Numbered from the stretch's first letter, positions 1 through 9,275 are shown. The stretch: 50,532 nt of DNA from CAJOLV01 sp045631885 (GCA_045631885.1 JAZQVN010000004.1:1-50532), one strand, 5' to 3'. Notes: generated by a model not told the origin, from the letters alone. Translations and numbers: made by a program.

Positions 1-200
1 GACCGCTTGGCCTCCGACTTACTAACGTTTAGTAATCAAAAAACAACATAGTAAGATTTACTTTTAATTATGTCCACGGAGGTAATATTGGACCCTCCAA
101 TAGTGGAGACATATATTAAAAGGATATATAAGTCTTACTAACATTGTTCATAACACCCACTAGAATAGAGCTAGGGGTTAAAAGAAAGGAAATTTTTATT
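1..200. other. Upstream region of surface protein gene, with hairpin
   Basis: No gene is evident. Positions 71-77 pair with 103-111 (one gap) and 78-82 (GGAGG) pair with 94-98 (CCTCC), forming a stem of about 12 bp. A second short inverted repeat with TTACTAA/TTAGTAA arms lies near position 20-36. Neither is followed by a clean T-run, so they could be leader structure or the end of an upstream unit. A ribosome binding site (AAAGGAAA) precedes the ATG at 201. Confidence 0.4.
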
Positions 201-2489
201 ATGAACAAATTATTTACAAAGATTGCTGCAGCATTCGTTGGTATTGCTATGGCAATCGGAGTTGGAATTGCTGTTGGAAACAGCGGTGTAAGAGAAGCGA
301 AAGCTACTGAAACAGTTGCGTATACATTAGATGGTACTTCAACATCTGGCGGTTCAAGCGCTTATGCTTCTGGCACTTTAACACAAGGAGCGATAACTTG
401 GACTGCACAGGGCAACACAACATATAACCCTTGGAGAATTGGTGGAAATAGCTTGTCATCCGTGGATCGTCTTTTCTATTCTCAAAACGCTATGTCTCAG
501 ACAATTACGAAAATCAAGATGAGTTTTGGAGCATCTAGTGGTTCGATTACAGTAAACAGCATTACTTTGCGCGTCTATTCAACTGCAGCAGCTGCTGCAA
601 CACCAGATGCTAATTATTTGATTGACACAAAAACATTCACATATTCGGCGTCAGGTAATTCAACGGTAACACCTAGTGCTGGAAAAAGTTGGGCAGGCAG
701 ATTCTATCGCTTTGAATTTAATGTAACTGTTTCCGGAAATAACAATAAATATATTAGCTTATCCAGCATTCAGTTTTATCATGAATCTGAAGACCCTGCT
801 GTTAATAGCGTTACCCTCGACATACATTCTGCCAAAATGATTGTCGGAAACACCGTTGAATTAAAAGAAACTGTCAATGTTTCAAATGGAGCTGCGAAAA
901 CAGTGACGTGGTCTTCAAGCAATAATGAGATTGCTACTGTTAGTGAAGGCGTGGTAACTGGCGTAGCGGCAGGAACTGCGACGATCACTTGTGCATCCAG
1001 TGTTCAGGGTTTTACGAATGTAAAGGATACATGTTCTGTCACAGTGTTTGCTGCCGATTCAGAAACTGAAATGACTTTTGAAAAATATGATTGTACTGCT
1101 TCTGATGACACAATTACAGTCAACAATGGAACATTTACAACTGTTTTTGCTAAAACTGGCGTGGATAAAGAAACCGCCCCGGTTTATAACGATACAGGAA
1201 AAGCAGTTAGAGCTTACAGATATAACACTGTCACAGTATCGATGAATTCCAATTCTGCCAAATTAACATCAATAAGTTTTACATTCGCTTCTGGCGAAAA
1301 CGATAATGTAATCACTTCTGATGTTGGCACATACAACGATGGTGTTTGGAATGGTAATTCTAAAACGGTTGTATTTACTATTGGCGCAAAAACTGATGAA
1401 TCTACCGGTGGTCATAGACGTTTTCAAAAGATTGACATTGCTTTTGATGATGGAACCCCAAGAGTCAATAGCGTTACTTTAGATAAACATCTTGCAACTA
1501 TTTATAGAACTGGTACCACAACCGTCACTCTTACACCAACAGTTGAAGTGACCAACGAAGCTGCTCAAACGGTTTCTTGGGGTTCAAGCGAGGAAGGTGT
1601 TGCAACCGTATCTAATGGTGTTGTTACTGCTGTAGGTGTTGGAACAACGACAATTACTTGCGCCTCTTCTGTTAGTGGATTTGAGAATATTAAAGATACT
1701 TGCGTTGTAAGAGTATTTGCTGCTGCAGATGGTGATGATGAAATTACTTTTGCAAAACAAAACTATGCAAATGAAGAAGTTTTATCAGGAAAAACATTGG
1801 AAAAAACAAACTTCTCTTTACAATTCGTTAAGAATTCTGGTAGCGATGCAAAATATTACCTTAGCAACACAACCGCAAGAGTTTATACAAATAATACAAT
1901 GGTTTTATCATCTGCAACTAAAACGATTAAAAAAATAAGTTTCACGATTGCTTCAGGTGAAGATAAGTTGTCAGCCGATGTTGGCTATTACGATTCAGAA
2001 AATGCTCGTTGGACAGGAGCCTCTACTTCAGTTACCTTTACATTATCTGGAACCACTCAATTAAGTAGTCTTTCGGTTGAATATGTTAGTTCTGACGCGA
2101 TTCTTGGTTGGATTGATACCTATTTGTATATGGAAGATGCTAGATTTAGTGGCCAAGGAAGTGGATTATGTTCTAGTAATGGATTATATCTCGCTGCAAA
2201 ATCTGCACTTAATGATTTAACTCCAGCACAAATCAATTCTTTCAAAACAAATGAAGGTGGATTGTACACAGATGCATTAGCTAGATACAACGCTTGGGCT
2301 GTTTATTGCAATGATGGCGAACCATTTGATGGCAATGACACAATCGAAACGCCATTAAGAGCTTCTTTAAGTTTCGGTGCTGTTGCTCAACAATCATCAT
2401 CTACAACCACAATTGTTATTATCATCTCTATCATTGGTATCTCCGCTGTTGGAGCGTTCTTCATGATTAGAAGAAGAAAAGAACTATAA
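201..2489 (+). CDS. Large surface protein with two BIg2 (Ig-like) domains and a C-terminal membrane anchor
   Basis: A probable secreted, membrane-anchored surface protein of 762 residues. The start at 201 is chosen because AAAGGAAA precedes it and the product begins with a typical signal peptide (MNKLFTKIAAAFVGIAMAIG). Two bacterial Ig-like (BIg2) domains are visible at about residues 201-282 and 428-515, each with the usual 'TVTWSSS..ATVS.GVVT' pattern. They alternate with three similar beta-rich segments, each with a 'SFTFASGE'-like core, that I do not recognise. The C-terminus is a single hydrophobic helix followed by RRRKEL. There is no LPXTG motif, so anchoring is by the membrane helix rather than sortase. 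A terminator follows at 2520. The function is unknown; adhesion or carbohydrate binding is plausible for this architecture. Confidence 0.8.
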   Translation: MNKLFTKIAAAFVGIAMAIGVGIAVGNSGVREAKATETVAYTLDGTSTSGGSSAYASGTLTQGAITWTAQGNTTYNPWRIGGNSLSSVDRLFYSQNAMSQTITKIKMSFGASSGSITVNSITLRVYSTAAAAATPDANYLIDTKTFTYSASGNSTVTPSAGKSWAGRFYRFEFNVTVSGNNNKYISLSSIQFYHESEDPAVNSVTLDIHSAKMIVGNTVELKETVNVSNGAAKTVTWSSSNNEIATVSEGVVTGVAAGTATITCASSVQGFTNVKDTCSVTVFAADSETEMTFEKYDCTASDDTITVNNGTFTTVFAKTGVDKETAPVYNDTGKAVRAYRYNTVTVSMNSNSAKLTSISFTFASGENDNVITSDVGTYNDGVWNGNSKTVVFTIGAKTDESTGGHRRFQKIDIAFDDGTPRVNSVTLDKHLATIYRTGTTTVTLTPTVEVTNEAAQTVSWGSSEEGVATVSNGVVTAVGVGTTTITCASSVSGFENIKDTCVVRVFAAADGDDEITFAKQNYANEEVLSGKTLEKTNFSLQFVKNSGSDAKYYLSNTTARVYTNNTMVLSSATKTIKKISFTIASGEDKLSADVGYYDSENARWTGASTSVTFTLSGTTQLSSLSVEYVSSDAILGWIDTYLYMEDARFSGQGSGLCSSNGLYLAAKSALNDLTPAQINSFKTNEGGLYTDALARYNAWAVYCNDGEPFDGNDTIETPLRASLSFGAVAQQSSSTTTIVIIISIIGISAVGAFFMIRRRKEL

Positions 2490-2519
2490 TAGATAATTAA
2501 ATATCTTTTATAAAAGATT

Positions 2520-2547
2520 AACCCAGACTTGACCAATCTGGGTTTTT
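2520..2547 (+). terminator. Rho-independent terminator
   Basis: An AACCCAGA / TCTGGGTT hairpin is followed by a T-run just downstream of the surface protein gene. Confidence 0.85.
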
Positions 2548-2604
2548 CTTATGCTTTGATGTTACTTATGTTAAGATAAAGGTATCTATTGGAGTTACAT
2601 ATAT

Positions 2605-3738
2605 ATGAAGTTAGGTGTAGATTTATCAATCATGGATGAGCTTAATAAGTTAGATCCTCATTTTTATTATGAAGGCAAAGAAGTTGAACCATTTAATTTC
2701 TTTGCTAAGCATTCAAATATATCTGTTGTAAGAATTAGATTATGGAATAATCCGTATGATAAAGAAGGCCACCCTTATGGAGGGGGAACTAATGATTTAG
2801 ATTGTTTTATTAGATTAGCTAAGAAAGCCATTAAAGAAGGAATGAAAGTGATGCTTGATTTCCATTATTCAGATTTCTGGGTTGATCCAAGTAGACAGAG
2901 ATTACCAAAAGATTGGGAAAACTGTAAATCATATAATGAAGTAGTGGATGCTTTATATCAATTTACATATAAAACATTAAAAACAATTAAAGATAATAAT
3001 ATAGATTTATACGCGATACAGGTAGGTAATGAGATAACTCATGGCATGGTTTGGCCATATGGAGATATTGAAAAAGAGTTTAATGATATCAACGGTGGTG
3101 GTTTTAAAGGTCATACAGGCCTATTAAAAGCGGGTATCCGCGCTTGTAGGGAATTATATCCAAATGCTTATATCGCTTTACATCTAGAGCATTCTGGCTC
3201 ATTAGAAATGCAAGATTGGTATTTTACTAATATCAATAAATATGATGTTGATTATGATGTGATAGGGGAATCATATTATCCATATTGGCATGGTAACTTC
3301 TCTAGATTTAAAAATTGTATTTCTAAATTAAAAGAAAAATTTCATAAAGAAATATGGATATTAGAATTAGGATATCAATTTATTCCTACGGAAAATCCTG
3401 ATTATTCAGAAGTCACTGATGCAGAAGAAGGAGACTTTATTACCGGTAATGTTAATGGAAGAATTCCATTTGAACAAACTAAAGAGGGACAAGCTAACTA
3501 TATTGGGATGATGCTTAAAATCTGTAAAGACTTAGGAGTTGGTTTAATCTGTTATTGGGAACCGACTTGGATGCATGAACCAATGCTCCCTTGGGCGGAC
3601 CTTCCTGGTCAAGAATATTGTGGGCTTAACCCCGCTCCCGCAGGAAATGCATGGGAAGTAGAAACTTTCTTTGATTTTGAAGGTAACGCTAATCCGGTTG
3701 TGGATATATTTACTCAACAATATGTTGATAAACTTTAA
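2605..3738 (+). CDS. GH53 family arabinogalactan endo-beta-1,4-galactanase, cytoplasmic form
   Basis: Resembles glycoside hydrolase family 53, which cleaves beta-1,4-galactan. The 377-residue product is a single (beta/alpha)8 domain. The likely acid/base is Glu143 in VGNEIT and the likely nucleophile is Glu254 in ILELGYQ. Other family-like stretches are 'VVRIRLWNNP' near the N-terminus and 'MLDFHYSDFW' in the middle. There is no signal peptide, whereas most GH53 enzymes are exported, so it may act on imported galacto-oligosaccharides. Genes for a DUF362 protein and a Nudix hydrolase follow within 16 and 6 bp and probably form an operon. No transporter is adjacent. The family call is firm; the substrate is inferred. 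Confidence 0.85.
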   Translation: MKLGVDLSIMDELNKLDPHFYYEGKEVEPFNFFAKHSNISVVRIRLWNNPYDKEGHPYGGGTNDLDCFIRLAKKAIKEGMKVMLDFHYSDFWVDPSRQRLPKDWENCKSYNEVVDALYQFTYKTLKTIKDNNIDLYAIQVGNEITHGMVWPYGDIEKEFNDINGGGFKGHTGLLKAGIRACRELYPNAYIALHLEHSGSLEMQDWYFTNINKYDVDYDVIGESYYPYWHGNFSRFKNCISKLKEKFHKEIWILELGYQFIPTENPDYSEVTDAEEGDFITGNVNGRIPFEQTKEGQANYIGMMLKICKDLGVGLICYWEPTWMHEPMLPWADLPGQEYCGLNPAPAGNAWEVETFFDFEGNANPVVDIFTQQYVDKL

Positions 3739-3753
3739 TAAAGAGGTATTTTT

Positions 3754-4638
3754 ATGAAATCAAAAGTCTATTTTACTAAAGTAATTACTCCAGAAAGAGT
3801 GATTGATATGTATAAAGCACTTAATCATCCTTTAAAAGGGAGAATTGGTGTGAAAGTCCATTCAGGAGAAGAAGGTAATCAAAACTTCTTAAGACCAGAA
3901 TTTCTTAAACCGATGATTGATTATGTTGATGGAACAGTGATTGAATGTAATACAGCTTATGGGGGTAGTAGAAATACTAGTGAAAAGCATAGAAGATTAT
4001 TTGAAAAACATGGTTGGACTAAATATTTTCCTGTTGATTTAATGGATGAAAATGATAATGATGTGATCATTGATATACCTAATGGTGTGGTCATTAAAAA
4101 AGACTATTTAGGTGAACATATTAATAACTATGATTCCATATTAGTCTTATCACATTTTAAAGGACACCCAATGGGTGGCTTTGGAGGAGCGTTAAAGCAA
4201 TTATCCATTGGTTTTGCTTCTAGTAGAGGTAAAGCATATATTCATTCTGCAGGCAGAACAACTGACCAATATAATTTATGGAATGATTTACCAAAACAAG
4301 AATTATTCCTCGCTTCAATGGCGGACGCGGCAGGTGCGGTACATAATAAATTTAAAGGAAATATATTATATATATCATTAATGGTGAATATGTCTGTTGA
4401 CTGCGATTGCTGCGCGGTGGCAGAAGACCCATGTTTAAAAGATATTGGTATATTAGCGAGTGAAGACCCAGTCGCATTAGATCAAGCTTGTGTTGATTTA
4501 GTGAATAAGAGTAAAGATATCGGTAGAGATCACTTTATGGAAAGAGTGAATTCAAGACACGGTACATATATATTAGAAGTCGCAGGTAAAGAGGGGTATG
4601 GTTCTAGAGATTATGAATTAATCGATATAGACCAATAA
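3754..4638 (+). CDS. DUF362 domain-containing protein
   Basis: A 294-residue protein of the DUF362 family, whose molecular function is not established. Family features visible here are 'VLSHFKGHPMGGFGGALKQLSIG', cut here into GHPMGGFGGALKQLSIG, in the middle and the C-terminal 'DCDCCAVAEDP' followed by 'GILASEDPVALDQACVDLV'. Many family members carry an added 4Fe-4S ferredoxin domain; that domain is absent here, although the DCDCC cluster and two further cysteines remain. It starts 16 bp after the galactanase gene with an AAGAGG ribosome binding site and is followed 6 bp later by a Nudix gene, so co-transcription is likely. Confidence 0.8.
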   Translation: MKSKVYFTKVITPERVIDMYKALNHPLKGRIGVKVHSGEEGNQNFLRPEFLKPMIDYVDGTVIECNTAYGGSRNTSEKHRRLFEKHGWTKYFPVDLMDENDNDVIIDIPNGVVIKKDYLGEHINNYDSILVLSHFKGHPMGGFGGALKQLSIGFASSRGKAYIHSAGRTTDQYNLWNDLPKQELFLASMADAAGAVHNKFKGNILYISLMVNMSVDCDCCAVAEDPCLKDIGILASEDPVALDQACVDLVNKSKDIGRDHFMERVNSRHGTYILEVAGKEGYGSRDYELIDIDQ

Positions 4639-4644
4639 TTATTT

Positions 4645-5208
4645 ATGAAATTAATCGAGTTAGAAAAGATACATGAGGGGAAGTTTCTTTCCTATTATAT
4701 CGCCACTTATGTTAATGATTTAGGTCATATCAAAAAATATGAATTTACTTCTAGAGATAATTCATTAACTAAAGATTCTTTTGGAAGCGGTTTACCTCAA
4801 GGCGTGGGAATGGTCACATTCTCCGTTGATAAAGATAAAATCTTATTATTAAAAGAATTTAGATTAGCCTGTAATAGCTGGGTATATAACTTCCCAGGTG
4901 GTTTATCTGATGGAGATGAACTTCCTGAAGAAACCGCGAAAAGAGAATTAAAAGAAGAAACAGGATTAGATTTAGTTAAAGTAGAAGCAGTACTTAAACC
5001 AAGCTATGCTTCTCCGGCGACAAGTGATGAATTAATGCAAATAGTGATTTGTCGATGTGAAGGTGAGATTAAAGAATCTTGTTTTGAAGATGAAGAGATA
5101 ATTACTAGATGGTTCACTAAAGATGAAGTAAGACAATTACTCGATGAAGGAGCGTTTATGTCAGTAAGAACACAGATGTTCCTTTATATGTGGGTAAATG
5201 AAAAGTAA
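4645..5208 (+). CDS. Nudix hydrolase, ADP-ribose pyrophosphatase-like
   Basis: A 187-residue Nudix enzyme that probably hydrolyses a nucleoside diphosphate linked to another moiety. The Nudix box starts at GGLSDGDELPEE and continues with AKRELKEETGLDL, matching GX5EX7REUXEEXGU. The layout, with an N-terminal beta-rich segment, GVGMVTFSVD and a late 'SYASPATSDE' motif, is closest to ADP-ribose pyrophosphatases (NudF/YqkG type). It is the last gene of the galactanase-DUF362 cluster and begins only 6 bp after the previous stop with no clear ribosome binding site, which suggests translational coupling. The substrate is inferred. Confidence 0.8.
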   Translation: MKLIELEKIHEGKFLSYYIATYVNDLGHIKKYEFTSRDNSLTKDSFGSGLPQGVGMVTFSVDKDKILLLKEFRLACNSWVYNFPGGLSDGDELPEETAKRELKEETGLDLVKVEAVLKPSYASPATSDELMQIVICRCEGEIKESCFEDEEIITRWFTKDEVRQLLDEGAFMSVRTQMFLYMWVNEK

Positions 5209-5231
5209 AAACCTCCACGGTGAGTTTTTAT
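5206..5231 (+). terminator. Weak terminator-like hairpin
   Basis: Imperfect AAAAAC(C)TC / GAGTTTTT pairing occurs directly after the Nudix stop codon. Confidence 0.45.
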
Positions 5232-5298
5232 AATATTAAATAATATTATAACAATTGGAAATCAGAATAATAATATTCATATATAATATAGATAGGGA

Positions 5299-5340
5299 TG
5301 AGAAAGGGATAAGAACTATATAGTAGTCCTTTTCTTTTTT
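5299..5340 (+). terminator. Terminator or attenuator hairpin ahead of the RhuM gene
   Basis: AGAAAGGGA (5301-5309) pairs with TCCTTTTCT (5327-5335) and is followed by a T-run. It lies just upstream of the RhuM ribosome binding site, downstream of an AT-rich stretch that could hold a promoter (ATATAATATA at 5281). It could therefore attenuate the RhuM gene rather than end the preceding operon. Confidence 0.6.
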
Positions 5341-5362
5341 GTTTATCATGGAGGTTTTTTAT

Positions 5363-6274
5363 ATGAATAATTATGAAGAAGTATTGTTTGATGGAGGTAC
5401 CGCTCCAGTTAAAGTATTGGTTTCAAGAGCAGAAGAAACCATTTGGCTATCATTAAACGAAATAAGTTCATTGTATGAGAGAGACAAATCGAGTATTTCT
5501 CGCCGCATTAATAAAATCTTGGCGAACGAAGAGTTAACCTCAAATTCAGTTGTTTCTCAAAATGGTTCAGTTGTTGCAAAAAATGATTCAGTATGTGACG
5601 AAAACTCGCGTTTTGCTAAAAAAATAGAAGTAACTGCTGCAGACGGGAAGGTGTATAAAACAATACATTATGCCTTTGATATCGTTGTTTTGATTGGCCA
5701 TAAAATTGGATCTTCAATCACAACATTATTTCAAAACTGGTGTCTCGATGTTTTGAATAAAAATACAGAGACGAGTAATGGAGATATTGTAATATACAAT
5801 AACAATGGATTGAACTTGTCCGTTAACGTTGATCCTAAAGAAGAGACAGTTTGGTTAAACGAGAACCAAATAGCGTTATTGTTTGATACAACTAGACAAA
5901 ATGTAAATCTCCATATAAATAACATCACAAAAGAGAATGAATTGAATTATAATTCAGTTAGCAAGGAATCCTTGCACACTGCCCGAGACGGAAAGCAATA
6001 TTCTGTAACCTACTATAACTTAGATATGATACTCGCGGTTGGTTATAGAATAAAAAGTGATAGGGCGATAGTGTTCAGAAGATGGGTAAGCGATAAACTA
6101 AAACAATATTTATTTAAAGGATATGTTATAGATGAACAAAGAGTTAAGGTGGCAACTTGTGATGAATCTTGTCGAGAAGAACTAATGATGAGAATTCAAC
6201 AAATAGAAACCCCTGAAATCATATTTTCAATCATTGATTTGGCAATACATAAAGAAAACGAATTTATTTCATAA
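5363..6274 (+). CDS. RhuM-family protein with two tandem RhuM domains
   Basis: RhuM-type proteins occur on mobile elements and pathogenicity islands; their biochemical role is unknown. The start at 5363 is preceded by GGAGG (CATGGAGGTTTTTT). The product has 303 residues. Two homologous halves are visible. The N-terminal half has ETIWLSLNEISSLYERDKSS and a 'DGKVYKTIHYAFDIVVLIGHKI' stretch (shown here as FDIVVLIGHKIGS). The C-terminal half has ETVWLNENQIALLFDTTRQN and YNLDMILAVGYRIKS. Usual family members carry one such unit followed by extra domains. The end is a short variable tail with no recognisable toxin or nuclease domain. It is a single-gene unit between two terminator-like hairpins. 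Confidence 0.75.
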   Translation: MNNYEEVLFDGGTAPVKVLVSRAEETIWLSLNEISSLYERDKSSISRRINKILANEELTSNSVVSQNGSVVAKNDSVCDENSRFAKKIEVTAADGKVYKTIHYAFDIVVLIGHKIGSSITTLFQNWCLDVLNKNTETSNGDIVIYNNNGLNLSVNVDPKEETVWLNENQIALLFDTTRQNVNLHINNITKENELNYNSVSKESLHTARDGKQYSVTYYNLDMILAVGYRIKSDRAIVFRRWVSDKLKQYLFKGYVIDEQRVKVATCDESCREELMMRIQQIETPEIIFSIIDLAIHKENEFIS

Positions 6275-6280
6275 TAAGAA

Positions 6281-6306
6281 CAAGAGATTATTCTCTTTTT
6301 CTTTTT
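6281..6306 (+). terminator. Rho-independent terminator
   Basis: An AGAGA-TTAT-TCTCT hairpin with a long T-run sits after the RhuM gene. Confidence 0.7.
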
Positions 6307-6325
6307 ATATCGGTATAATTAAAAC

Positions 6326-6413
6326 ATCGGGAGTAGCTAAGCCAATTTCTCGTCAACACGATAGCAATATCCGGGAATTGGCCATACATACGTGATGCGC
6401 GAGACGATAATTA
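6326..6413 (+). promoter_or_regulatory. yybP-ykoY (manganese) riboswitch
   Basis: The leader of the P-type ATPase gene carries the hallmarks of the yybP-ykoY class: CGGGAGTAGC at the 5' end, a GCCAATT/AATTGGC helix (6341-6347 with 6376-6382), an internal CGTCAACACGAT segment, and GAGACGAT closing with the 5' ATCG. A TATAAT box at 6314-6319 puts transcription start near 6326. Known members bind Mn2+ and switch on exporters, including P-type ATPases annotated as Ca2+ pumps. The ribosome binding site (GGAAAGGGG) is at 6429-6437, so control may be at translation initiation. Confidence 0.85.
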
Positions 6414-6443
6414 CATGAACTTTTTTGTGGAAAGGGGCTTTTT

Positions 6444-9221
6444 ATGTTTGAAAACAAAAGTGCACAAGAAACGCTGAATGAGTTAAAAGTCGATAGCAAA
6501 GTCGGATTAAGTGAAGAAGAAGCTAACAAACGTCATATCGAATATGGCTATAACAAATTAGAAGAGAAGAAAAAGACTCCTCTTATTTTAGTATTCTTAT
6601 CTCAATTTAATGATCCGATGATTTTCATCCTTTTAGCCGCGGCGGTATTAAGTATCGGTATTTCTTTATATCAGTTATTCTCACCGAGTATCACTGATAA
6701 ACCAGATGTCTTAGAAATCATCTCTGATCCAATTATCATCTTAGCGGTCTGCGTATTAAATGCGATTATTGGTACCGTTCAAGAAAATAAAGCGGAAAAA
6801 TCATTAGAGGCTTTAAAGAAAATGTCTTCTCCAACTTGTATTGTCAGAAGAGAAGGAAAAGTCGTTGAAATTAAAGCGGAAGAATTGGTTCCTGGAGATA
6901 TTGTTATCTTAGAAGAAGGTAGAACTGTTCCAGCGGACTTAAGATTAATTGAAACTTATAACTTAAAAACTGATGAATCATCATTAACTGGTGAATCTTT
7001 ACCAGTGGAAAAAGATTCTAATATCGTCTTTAGCGATGAAGTTGGTGTGGGTGATAGAGTTAACGAAGCTTATATGTCCACACCTGTCGTTTATGGACGT
7101 GGTGAAGGTGTTGTTATCAAAATCGGTATGGAAACCGAAACTGGTAAGATTGCCAAGATGTTATCAGATGATAGCGATAGCCAAACTCCACTTCAAAAGA
7201 AACTTGCTGAATTATCTAAATTCTTAGGTATTTTAACAATTGTTATTGTTGTCGTTTTATTTGGTATCCAAATGCTTCAACTATTTGTCATTAATCCAGT
7301 TGCTGGAGATAAGATCGCTCCAAGTATTGTTAATGACTTCATGTTCGCTATCTCTTTAGCGGTCGCCGCAGTTCCTGAAGGTTTACCAGCGGTTGTCACG
7401 ATTGTTTTAGCCTTAGGTGTACAAAGAATGGTCAAAGCCAATACAATCGTTAGAAAATTACCATCTGTTGAAACTTTAGGTGCTACTCAAGTTGTCTGCT
7501 CTGATAAGACTGGTACATTAACACAAAATAAGATGACAGTCATGAGAGCCTACACAAATGGCAGAGTTTATTTAGAAGAAGATTTATTAAATGAAGATTT
7601 ACATTTCTTATCAATGGGTATGTCTTTATGTAGTAACGCGACAGTTGATGAAGGTATCTTTGGTGATCCAACTGAAGTAGCCTTAGTCGTCTTTGCTAAT
7701 AGACATAATCAAAATAAGAAAGATTTAGAAACCAAACACCCAAGAGTGGATGAATATCCATTTGACTCTGTGAGAAAAATGATGTCCACGAAACACACTT
7801 ATGGGGATAAAGAAATCGTCTTCACTAAAGGTGCGATTGATCAAATTTTAAAACACACCACAAAGATTAATATTAACGGAAAAGTAAGAGCTATTACTGA
7901 AGAAGATAAAGCAGAAATCATGAAAGCGTCCGATGAGATGTCTAAAGACGCTTTGCGTGTTCTTGGTTTAGCCTACAAAGAAAGTAAAGATTTAACCGAA
8001 GAAGATTTGGTCTTCTCTGGTATCGTCGGTATGATTGACCCAGCTAGACCAGAAGCTAAACAAGCCGTTGAAATCTTTAAACAAGCGGGAATTACGACGA
8101 TTATGATTACTGGTGACCATCGTGTGACCGCGTTAGCTATTGCCAAACATTTAGGAATCGCAGAAGGCGAAGAACAAGTTATGTCTGGTGATGAAATCGA
8201 TAAATTAACCTTAGAAGAGTTACAAGAAAAAGTGAAAACAGTGAGGGTTTTCGCTCGTGTTTCTCCAGAAAATAAAGTCAACATTGTTAAAGCCATTAGA
8301 GCAAACGGCAATATCGCTGCGATGACAGGTGATGGCGTGAATGACGCGCCAAGTCTTAAACAAGCGGATATTGGTATTGCGATGGGTATCACAGGTACAG
8401 ATGTCGCTAAAGGCGCTGCCGATATGGTCTTAACTGATGATAACTTCGCTTCTATTGAAAAAGCTGTTGAAGAAGGTCGTGGTATTTACGCGAATATTAA
8501 GAAAACAGTCTTATTCTTATTAGGTAGTAATATCGCTGAAGTCTTAGTTATGTTCATCGTTGTTATCTTATCAATGTTCACATTTGCTAATGCTTTAAGT
8601 GATGTCACTCCATTAGTTTCTGTCCACATCTTATTCGTTAACTTAGTGACTGACTCTTTACCAGCGGTTGCTTTAGGTGCTGATGAAAAAGAAAAAGATG
8701 TCATGGAACAAAAACCAAGAGATCCAAAAGAGAGCTTATTCGCTCGTGGTGGAATGCAATTAATGGTGGGCTACGGTGTCTTAATTACTATCGCCACATT
8801 ATTAGGCTTCTTCCTCGCTCCGTTATTAAGTGGTGTACAAGTTGATAGCTTCTCTGATTTATGTATGTATATCTCTGGCCAACAAGGTGAATACTACCGT
8901 ATGCAAGCTCAAACAGTGGCCTTCTGTGTCCTCTCTATGGCGGAACTCTTCCACATGTTAGGTATGACCTCTATCCGTAAATCAGTTGTTCATAACTTCA
9001 AAACAAAGAACAAATTATTATGGTTATCATTCGTTGTGGGTATCGCCTTACAAGTTGGTGTCGTGATGATTCCTGGTATCAACACATTCTTCAAATGTGG
9101 TCAATTAGATTGGAGTCATTGGTTATTAGTCTTCGGCTTAGCCTTATTACCAGTTATCGTTCACGAAATCATCGTCTTAATCTTATTTATCAAAGATAAA
9201 GTGAACGCGAAAAAGGCGTAA
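6444..9221 (+). CDS. P2-type cation-transporting ATPase, probable Mn2+ (or Ca2+) exporter
   Basis: A membrane pump of 925 residues, full length for a P2A/P2B ATPase. Visible landmarks are an N-terminal cation ATPase segment, the actuator TGES motif (LTGESLPVEK), the PEGL motif in helix M4 (AAVPEGLPAVV), the phosphorylation site CSDKTGTLTQN with Asp354, and the hinge TGDGVNDAPSLKQAD (Asp630 and Asp634). About ten membrane helices are present. Sequence alone would give 'calcium-transporting ATPase'. The Mn2+ riboswitch directly upstream argues for manganese efflux, as known for riboswitch-controlled YoaB/MgtA-like pumps in lactic acid bacteria. It is a single gene, closed by a bidirectional terminator at 9248-9269. 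Confidence 0.9.
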   Translation: MFENKSAQETLNELKVDSKVGLSEEEANKRHIEYGYNKLEEKKKTPLILVFLSQFNDPMIFILLAAAVLSIGISLYQLFSPSITDKPDVLEIISDPIIILAVCVLNAIIGTVQENKAEKSLEALKKMSSPTCIVRREGKVVEIKAEELVPGDIVILEEGRTVPADLRLIETYNLKTDESSLTGESLPVEKDSNIVFSDEVGVGDRVNEAYMSTPVVYGRGEGVVIKIGMETETGKIAKMLSDDSDSQTPLQKKLAELSKFLGILTIVIVVVLFGIQMLQLFVINPVAGDKIAPSIVNDFMFAISLAVAAVPEGLPAVVTIVLALGVQRMVKANTIVRKLPSVETLGATQVVCSDKTGTLTQNKMTVMRAYTNGRVYLEEDLLNEDLHFLSMGMSLCSNATVDEGIFGDPTEVALVVFANRHNQNKKDLETKHPRVDEYPFDSVRKMMSTKHTYGDKEIVFTKGAIDQILKHTTKININGKVRAITEEDKAEIMKASDEMSKDALRVLGLAYKESKDLTEEDLVFSGIVGMIDPARPEAKQAVEIFKQAGITTIMITGDHRVTALAIAKHLGIAEGEEQVMSGDEIDKLTLEELQEKVKTVRVFARVSPENKVNIVKAIRANGNIAAMTGDGVNDAPSLKQADIGIAMGITGTDVAKGAADMVLTDDNFASIEKAVEEGRGIYANIKKTVLFLLGSNIAEVLVMFIVVILSMFTFANALSDVTPLVSVHILFVNLVTDSLPAVALGADEKEKDVMEQKPRDPKESLFARGGMQLMVGYGVLITIATLLGFFLAPLLSGVQVDSFSDLCMYISGQQGEYYRMQAQTVAFCVLSMAELFHMLGMTSIRKSVVHNFKTKNKLLWLSFVVGIALQVGVVMIPGINTFFKCGQLDWSHWLLVFGLALLPVIVHEIIVLILFIKDKVNAKKA

Positions 9222-9241
9222 TACAAAGCATTAGAAAATAT

Positions 9242-9275
9242 AAAAATGGCACTTCAAGTTTGAAGTGCCTTATTT
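9242..9275. terminator. Bidirectional terminator
   Basis: A perfect GGCACTTCA/TGAAGTGCC hairpin lies between convergent genes and has A-rich sequence on the left and T-rich sequence on the right. Confidence 0.85.

Noticed and set aside
7973..8704. Minus-strand reading frames of 139 and 72 codons inside the ATPase gene
   Set aside because: They are antisense shadows of a highly conserved coding region with no ribosome binding sites or recognisable products.
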